Shown piece after piece: positions 58,327 to 64,000 of a DNA stretch of 64,000 nucleotides. Source of the DNA: a virus; IMG/VR virus record IMGVR_UViG_3300020439_000005, positions 16,698 through 80,697 of that record; one strand, given 5' to 3'. The position numbers and the translations under genes were made by a program. Positions within the stretch are counted from its first letter, which is position 1, and every line of letters begins with the position of its first letter. The notes beneath the pieces were generated by a model. It worked only from the letters and a program-made list of their open reading frames with translations, ran no database searches and was not told the origin of the DNA.

Positions 58327-58956
58327 TCACGTTTTCGGTCGCACGAACAGGGCATCTCCGAACCAACTATTCACAGGAACCATCTCCTTAACGACGAATC
58401 CATACGGCTCTAGGAAGTCCTTGATGTCGGAGAATAACGGCGTGTCGTGGTACAAACGCTTCGTCTGTACTTCCGAGATGATGTAGTCGATTGAATGAAG
58501 TAAATCCCCCGCTCCTTGGAGTGCTTTGAGTTCAGAACCTTGTAAGTCCATACATAGCAAATCAATGTCGACGGTCTCATTTTCCTTCCACCAATCTTCC
58601 AACCTGACCACTTCTACTTCGACTTCCTCCTGTTTGTACGGAGTCTCGTAGGGATAGTCATGGTTCGCTGTGAATGCTGAAGACGCTCCTGTGTTCCCAT
58701 TGACTACGGGATAGAATGGAATCGTTGTGTTCTCATCCCAAACACCGAGCGGTACGAATCTGATATTCTGTTGAGGCCCGAGTTTACTTTCACATCTCAA
58801 TACTGCTTCGGGGTTGCACTCGAATGATACGACCCGAGCATCGAGCCTATCTCGTAAACGGATTGCATCGTCACCGTCACGACTACCTAACTCAACGATA
58901 GTGCTAATGCTATCGCCATCTAAGTTCTTCTCAAACAACAGATATGCTCCGACCAT
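58327..58956 (-). CDS. FkbM-family methyltransferase
   Basis: 209 aa from the ATG at 58956, which overlaps the previous stop (TAATG). TIVELGSRDGDDA (SAM-binding loop) lies near residue 20, VVSFECNPEA near 42 and LLCMDLQGSELKALQGAG near 130, with IDYIISEVQT next. These match FkbM-type O-methyltransferases, which usually act on sugars or peptides. It may modify glycans of the virion or host surface, together with the two glycosyltransferases in the window. Confidence 0.85.
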   Translation of the reverse strand: MVGAYLLFEKNLDGDSISTIVELGSRDGDDAIRLRDRLDARVVSFECNPEAVLRCESKLGPQQNIRFVPLGVWDENTTIPFYPVVNGNTGASSAFTANHDYPYETPYKQEEVEVEVVRLEDWWKENETVDIDLLCMDLQGSELKALQGAGDLLHSIDYIISEVQTKRLYHDTPLFSDIKDFLEPYGFVVKEMVPVNSWFGDALFVRPKT

Positions 58957-59126
58957 TATGTTCTCATTATGGCGAGGCATCGACTACACTTGTAAATTAC
59001 TCTCCCGAAGAATCTTCGTGTTCGAGTTTTGACTAACTCAACTTCTTCTTCGCACCATTCACAATGAGCCATCTTCGGCCAAGGACTTTTCGTGTTGTCT
59101 ACATCGTCCGCTTTGTATCGCTTCAT
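58956..59126 (-). CDS. Mini zinc-ribbon protein (56 aa)
   Basis: Read directly: 56 aa, basic, with CEWC at residues 22-25 and CSRC at 47-50. The stop overlaps the FkbM start (TAATG), showing co-translation. Probably nucleic-acid or protein binding. Confidence 0.7.
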   Translation of the reverse strand: MKRYKADDVDNTKSPWPKMAHCEWCEEEVELVKTRTRRFFGRVIYKCSRCLAIMRT

Positions 59127-59155
59127 GATAGTCACAACTCATCTCGGTTGGTTAT

Positions 59156-59338
59156 TCAGTTTTGGGACTTGACCCGACTCTGAGTAAATATGGTACCACT
59201 ATTCATGTGTATATCTGAACCACCGTTGTGTACGACAACTGCTGATATATCCGCCGTTCTAATGGTCGCTTGACCACTACGTACTTTGATTGTGATAAAC
59301 TCCTCTGTTGGTATTTGTGTTAGTTGGCGTACAATCAT
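59156..59338 (-). CDS. Small beta-rich hypothetical protein
   Basis: 60 aa from the ATG at 59338 that overlaps the upstream stop (ATGA). Alternating strands (EFITIKVRSGQATIRTADIS, then AVVVHNGG) suggest a small barrel or hairpin. No function recognised. Confidence 0.65.
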   Translation of the reverse strand: MIVRQLTQIPTEEFITIKVRSGQATIRTADISAVVVHNGGSDIHMNSGTIFTQSRVKSQN

Positions 59339-59832
59339 TCTTCTTCGCCTCCTGTTGTGATACCTGCGTCCCAATCCTCGACTGCCTGTTGTGCGGCACG
59401 TGCGTTGCGCTCCGCAAACAACGAACCAAGGAAGACGTCATCGAAGTGGTCAATGCCGTTAATTAATTCTTGAGGACGGTCAGTAGCGATAGTGTTCAAG
59501 CAGTTGTTGATAGTCTCCTCGTCCATTGGACCCATTATTCTCATCAAGCGTTGGAACTGTCGAGTCGTGTTGCCTATGACCTGTATCATGGCTCCGTATG
59601 CGAACGGGTACTCTGCATAGCCACCCATCAAGTGCTTCTCGTATTGGTCGAGCGTACCTAGTAATACGTGCAAGGCGTCAATGTGCGCCTCCATGTACTG
59701 CTTCGCCTTTATCGGGTCGTCTCGCTCCATGGCCTTCAGTCGTGTCTCAAACGAAATCCGAGATGCGAAGTCTTGTTGGGCCTGTTCCCAATTCATCAAT
59801 AGTACCTGTTGGTCTAGCATGGCTTCTTCCAT
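59335..59832 (-). CDS. Hypothetical helical protein
   Basis: 165 aa from the ATG at 59832, set by a class B-like box about 30 nt upstream. It is nearly all helical, with an acidic C-terminus (AVEDWDAGITTGGEEE). No recognised domain. First gene of a leftward unit with the 60-aa protein. Confidence 0.7.
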   Translation of the reverse strand: MEEAMLDQQVLLMNWEQAQQDFASRISFETRLKAMERDDPIKAKQYMEAHIDALHVLLGTLDQYEKHLMGGYAEYPFAYGAMIQVIGNTTRQFQRLMRIMGPMDEETINNCLNTIATDRPQELINGIDHFDDVFLGSLFAERNARAAQQAVEDWDAGITTGGEEE

Positions 59833-59847
59833 GATACTACCCGATAT

Positions 59848-59866
59848 TCCCACCTACATAAGTACG
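59848..59866 (-). promoter_or_regulatory. Class B promoter
   Basis: GTACTTATGTAGGTGGGAA on the minus strand, about 30 nt before the ATG at 59832. Confidence 0.6.
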
Positions 59867-59971
59867 GCTCTCATGGTCTGCGATAAATACCGCTTCTTGC
59901 CCGATACTACTTTTTCTGTCGGGACTTGAAACTATGGAAATGCTTAGTAGCGAGGAAGTATCGAACAAACC

Positions 59972-60196
59972 ATGGCAAAACGCCGAGATGTACTTCGTAG
60001 TCGCATCTTGAAAGCCATGCACATCGGCGTGTGGATGAGTCACCATGAAGTTCAGATGGCTCTAAAACACGGTGGGTACAAACATGTTCCAAGTCCAAAA
60101 GTTATCGCTCAGAATCTAGGTCGTATTGATGATGTGGAAGTAAGGACTGCCTTAGACCAAGGTCGAATTGTAAGATACTACAAACGAAAACGATGA
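59972..60196 (+). CDS. Small basic winged-helix-like protein
   Basis: A 74-aa basic protein on the plus strand. RSRILKAMHIGVWMSHHEVQ, then VPSPKVIAQNLGRI and a basic end (RIVRYYKRKR), looks like a winged helix. Its stop abuts the convergent gene at 60197. A TATCGAACAAA sequence similar to the TATCGAG repeats precedes the ATG. No clear TATA at normal distance. Possible regulator. Confidence 0.55.
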   Translation: MAKRRDVLRSRILKAMHIGVWMSHHEVQMALKHGGYKHVPSPKVIAQNLGRIDDVEVRTALDQGRIVRYYKRKR

Positions 60197-60733
60197 CTAC
60201 CAAAACCAACCATTCATCTTATCAATATACATCGAATACTTGTCTATCATGGATTCCTTGTATTGAGATAACTCTCCATCTCCTATCCATGTGTCGAACC
60301 AACCAACATTCCAATGACTACCGTCGGGAATATCCCATGTGTAAATGTCTGCCTTGACTATTGAAAAACGGTCATCCTTGACGCAGTTATCCCACACTAA
60401 ATCTATCACATCTTGATACTTTTCAATGATAGTGACCGATGTAATCTTTGGGTTGTCTATCAGAACATGATGAGTCATACCGATTCCCAACCCACCAATT
60501 AGAACATCACCTTCGGCATTTTCCCAAAGCCAACTGTGTTCGTTGTATTCTGCTTCTGAGTCTTGCATGATAGGCATACTAAGGCCGTCCTTCAATAGGA
60601 CAGTATGGGTGAGATGTCTTTCCTTTTTGTTGCCGAGATAACTAAGCCAATTGTTATCGGTCGTTTCGTTGGAATAATGGGCTATCTCAAAATCACCCGA
60701 TTTACCAACAGGAATGTTAACATTTATTTTCAC
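60197..60733 (-). CDS. Spermidine-synthase-like methyltransferase fold protein
   Basis: 178 aa from the GTG at 60733, just after the upstream stop. GDVLIGGLGIGM near residue 76, TSVTIIEKYQDVIDLV near 98 and FSIVKADIYTWDIPDG near 122 give a Rossmann SAM-type fold like spermidine synthases. The catalytic Asp region is not clear (WFDTWIGDGEL). It sits between fibre genes and a regulator, so its substrate could be a virion component. Confidence 0.65.
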   Translation of the reverse strand: MKINVNIPVGKSGDFEIAHYSNETTDNNWLSYLGNKKERHLTHTVLLKDGLSMPIMQDSEAEYNEHSWLWENAEGDVLIGGLGIGMTHHVLIDNPKITSVTIIEKYQDVIDLVWDNCVKDDRFSIVKADIYTWDIPDGSHWNVGWFDTWIGDGELSQYKESMIDKYSMYIDKMNGWFW

Positions 60734-60737
60734 ATTA

Positions 60738-61301
60738 TCAACCTGTGAAATTGTATTGTATGTATAGGCTGAAAGAAGTAGTGCCGTCGCCGTTAGTTGC
60801 ATTTGCTGTTAATTTGTAAGTCACGGTATCTCCGTTCGCCGCATAAAGAGTGCCGCCCCTGCCCGCCACTCCTTCAAAGACGAACCTTATTCCGCAACCC
60901 CCCGAAGTTGCATCTTGACCGCCGCCACCTGCTCCACTCACAGCCGCATTTGCATAAGTCAAAGATGAAGAATGAACAGAACCGGACCATGAGTAAGAGG
61001 TTGCACCTGTCGCTCTAATGTAGCCGAATGTATTTAACAATGCTGTTCCTTCGTAAGCGTCAAACTCACCCATGTCTCCAATCGAGACAGTTTTACTTAG
61101 CGTGTTAGTGCTTGAATTATAGGAAGACCAATCTGAGTATTCAATATCCATTATATCAATACCATTAGAGTCTGTTGCCTTAAACGCAGGGCTTTGACCT
61201 CCGCTTGTGCCTTCGTCCATAGACACACCCGTTGGTGGACTTCCGGCGTTAGCCGCCTTGAGTTGTTGAGCCGTTCCCGCCGCACCAAAATGAAATACCA
61301 T
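60738..61301 (-). CDS. Virion-type glycine-rich protein
   Basis: A 187-aa Gly/Ser/Thr-rich protein with a GAGGGGQDATSGGCG loop and a beta-rich C-terminus (SFSLYIQYNF). Composition and position directly after the collagen-like fibre gene suggest a fibre-tip or fibre-associated protein. No motif recognised. Confidence 0.65.
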   Translation of the reverse strand: MVFHFGAAGTAQQLKAANAGSPPTGVSMDEGTSGGQSPAFKATDSNGIDIMDIEYSDWSSYNSSTNTLSKTVSIGDMGEFDAYEGTALLNTFGYIRATGATSYSWSGSVHSSSLTYANAAVSGAGGGGQDATSGGCGIRFVFEGVAGRGGTLYAANGDTVTYKLTANATNGDGTTSFSLYIQYNFTG

Positions 61302-61305
61302 TTAA

Positions 61306-64000
<2,695 letters not shown>

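Overview
The window looks like part of the genome of a tailed double-stranded DNA virus (siphovirus-like, HK97 capsid lineage) that infects an archaeon. Archaeal traits are visible in the DNA itself. Many genes have a TATA-like box about 25-31 nt before the start codon and no ribosome-binding site, so their mRNAs should be leaderless. Replication genes are of archaeal type (family B DNA polymerase, RFC-type clamp loader). The gene content resembles the tailed viruses of uncultured marine euryarchaea (Marine Group II, magrovirus-like); that host assignment is inference, not something the sequence proves. No integrase, tRNA, rRNA or CRISPR array was recognised.

Layout. Nearly everything is transcribed leftward (minus strand). 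From 34.7 kb down to 0.2 kb runs the virion morphogenesis region in order: terminase large subunit, a set of small membrane proteins, portal, gp10-like joining protein, head protein, prohead protease fused to a scaffold (with a nested scaffold gene), major capsid protein, connector and neck proteins, accessory genes (HNH, SAP/DUF4214, glycosyltransferase), tail tube, tail-assembly chaperones, tape measure, two giant (>1800 aa) virion proteins and a tail hub. A rightward GroES/GroEL pair sits inside this region at 2.1-3.9 kb. From 35 to 51.5 kb lie replication and cell-takeover genes: DUF6011 protein, a CobT/VWA protein with a MoxR/CobS-type ATPase, an AAA+ protein, PolB, a MazG-like protein, a TAGT-type glycosyltransferase, RFC small subunit and a SprT-like protease. 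At 51.57-52.08 kb is a 0.5-kb AT-rich gap where transcription diverges, the best origin candidate. To its right are three rightward genes, then an island (53.4-57.3 kb) of small single-gene units around an ArdC-like antirestriction protein. The right end holds a possible small terminase subunit, an FkbM methyltransferase, small genes and a collagen-like tail-fibre protein that runs off the edge.

Regulation. Three promoter classes can be read from the sequence. Class A is CACAAAAC, exactly 9 nt, then ATATAG; it occurs eight times, in front of accessory genes and the VWA gene. Class B is a TTCATAAGGGTGGG-type box in front of replication genes and GroES. A late class (GTTAATACCC or variants, about 30 nt before the start) precedes structural genes. 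The island genes differ: they have leaders with GGAGG sites, individual terminators and homologous divergent promoter regions. Two sets of TATCGAG-containing direct repeats bracket that island. Seven tiny genes of 43-56 codons, six of them Cys-pair (zinc-ribbon-like) proteins, were found by direct reading; class A/B boxes or stop-start overlaps support several of them.
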